The translations under genes and the position numbers were made by a program. The notes below the pieces were generated by a model. That model worked only from the letters and a program-made list of their open reading frames with translations. It was not told the DNA's origin and ran no database searches. From Auanema rhodensis (Eukaryota; Nematoda; Chromadorea; Rhabditida; Rhabditidae), in the NCBI GenBank assembly GCA_964057225.1, contig OZ059900.1, positions 5,156,501 to 5,220,500 of the forward strand: DNA of 64,000 bases. Direction: 5' to 3'. Positions 62,620-64,000 of the stretch are shown in pieces. How positions within the stretch are numbered: the stretch's first letter is position 1; every line of letters begins with the position of its first letter.

Positions 62620-64000
62620 ATATTATGTGAACAGTTAACTATACCACCTAAGTATCCGAAGAAAGTGATCTTGATTTGTAACTCGGTGCCCGTTAAAGAT
62701 AGAAGAATACTGTACATTTTGATAAACTCTCCATGGCCATATTAGACTAAAAACACTATCTTATTGTGTTTGATGCATGGTAGCCAGGACTTCCAATTTT
62801 ATGTGAACAGTTAACTATACCACCTAAGTATCCGAAGAAAGTGATCTTGATTTGTAACTCGGTGCCCGGTAAAGATAGAAGAATACTGTACATTTTGATG
62901 AACTCTCCATGGCCATATTAGACTAAAAACACTATCTTATTGTGTTTGATGCATGGTAGCCAGGACTTCCAATTTTATGTGAACAGTTAACTATACCACC
63001 TAAGTATCCGAAGAAAGTGATCTTGATTTGTAACTTGGTGCCCGGTAAAGATAGAAAAATACTGTACATTTTAATGAATTCTCCATGGTCATATTAGTCT
63101 AAAAACACTATCTTATTGTGTTTGATGCATGGTAACCAAGACTTCCAATTTTATGTGAACAGTTAACTATACCACCTAAGTATCCGAAGAAAGTGATCTT
63201 GATTTGTAACTCGGTGCCCGGTAAAGATAGAAGAATACTGTACATTTTGATGAACTCTCCATGGCCATATTAGACTAAAAACACTATCTTATTGTGTTTG
63301 ATGCATGGTAGCCAGGACTTCCAATTTTATGTGAACAGTTAACTATACCACCTAAGTATCCGAAGAAAGTGATCTTGATTTGTAACTCGGTGCCCGGTAA
63401 AGATAGAAGAATACTGTACATTTTGATGAACTCTCCATGGCCATATTAGACTAAAAACACTATCTTATTGTGTTTGATGCATGGTAGCCAGGACTTCCAA
63501 TTTTATGTGAACAGTTAACTATACCACCTAAGTATCCGAAGAAAGTGATCTTGATTTGTAACTTGGTGCCCGGTAAAGATAGAAAAATACTGTACATTTT
63601 AATGAATTCTCCATGGTCATATTAGTCTAAAAACACTATCTTATTGTGTTTGATGCATGGTAACCAAGACTTCCAATTTTATGTGAACAGTTAACTATAC
63701 CACCTAAGTATCCGAAGAAAGTGATCTTGATTTGTAACTCGGTGCCCGGTAAAGATAGAAGAATACTGTACATTTTGATGAACTCTCCATGGCCATATTA
63801 GACTAAAAACACTATCTTATTGTGTTTGATGCATGGTAGCCAGGACTTCCAATTTTATGTGAACAGTTAACTATACCACCTAAGTATCCGAAGAAAGTGA
63901 TCTTGATTTGTAACTCGGTGCCCGGTAAAGATAGAAGAATACTGTACATTTTGATGAACTCTCCATGGCCATATTAGACTAAAAACACTATCTTATTGTG

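Larger units (their letters stand above)
51685..64000 (+). repeat. Satellite B array, 176-bp monomer, about 70 copies
   Basis: The monomer is unrelated to satellite A and has no long A/T blocks. The period is exactly 176 bp: GATGCATGG occurs at 51860, 52036, 52212 and so on to 63828, which is 68 x 176 with no net insertion or deletion. The last copy is cut 4 bp short by the window edge. Each monomer holds palindromes ATGCAT, AGTTAACT, TGTACA and CCATGG, and an inverted repeat AAACAC-9 nt-GTGTTT. Subtypes: B1 (CTCGGTGCCCGG, GATGAACTC, TTAGACT), B2 (CTTGGTG, AATGAATTC, TTAGTCT), B3 pair (CCCGTTAAAG, then GTGAAGAG with GATTAACTC) and B4 (CCAATATTATG, GATAAACTC). No coding frame of note. Confidence 0.98.

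Noticed and set aside
51685..64000. Telomere-type repeat or CENP-B box in satellite B
   Set aside because: I found no TTAGGC or TTAGGG runs (only an isolated CTTAGG), and no match to the CENP-B box pattern in either satellite.

Overview
The window is almost entirely satellite DNA from a eukaryotic genome, most likely a nematode. About 96% of the 64 kb belongs to two unrelated tandem repeats. The only non-satellite sequence is a 2.7 kb retroelement remnant at 17268-19950. The nematode assignment is an inference. It rests on the AT-rich composition, short-intron-like signals (TTTCAG acceptors), BEL/Pao-style zinc knuckles, and a phlebovirus-G2-type envelope gene of the kind known from nematode Cer retroelements. 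No bacterial genes, rRNA, tRNA or CRISPR are visible.

Layout: (1) 1-17267, satellite A on the + strand. The monomer is about 172-176 bp, with a 192-bp variant, and is built of two half-modules that each end in CAAGTT followed by an A-tract/T-tract block. (2) 17268-19950, a retroelement remnant read on the - strand: a 5'-truncated env-like ORF, a broken Gag-like zinc-knuckle gene with its own TATA-like box, a polyadenylation signal, and an element end in ACACA. (3) 19951-51684, satellite A mainly on the - strand, so the retroelement sits exactly where the array changes orientation. Eight identical 92-bp fragments of satellite B are embedded here. Each is followed by satellite A in + orientation, either one monomer or 1.3-2.1 kb, before the array returns to - orientation. 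(4) 51685-64000, satellite B on the + strand: a 176-bp monomer, about 70 copies, in perfect register.

The embedded satellite B pieces are the reverse complement of exactly the first 92 bp of the satellite B array together with its junction to satellite A. The A/B boundary therefore appears to have been copied, inverted and amplified inside the neighbouring array. Both satellites show higher-order structure, with tandem blocks of about 0.5-3.2 kb in A and of 1,760 and 2,464 bp (10 and 14 monomers) in B. This points to recent segmental amplification.

No gene in the window looks like an intact host gene. The many short open frames of about 60-73 codons in the arrays are satellite sequence that lacks stops by chance, and I do not annotate them as genes.
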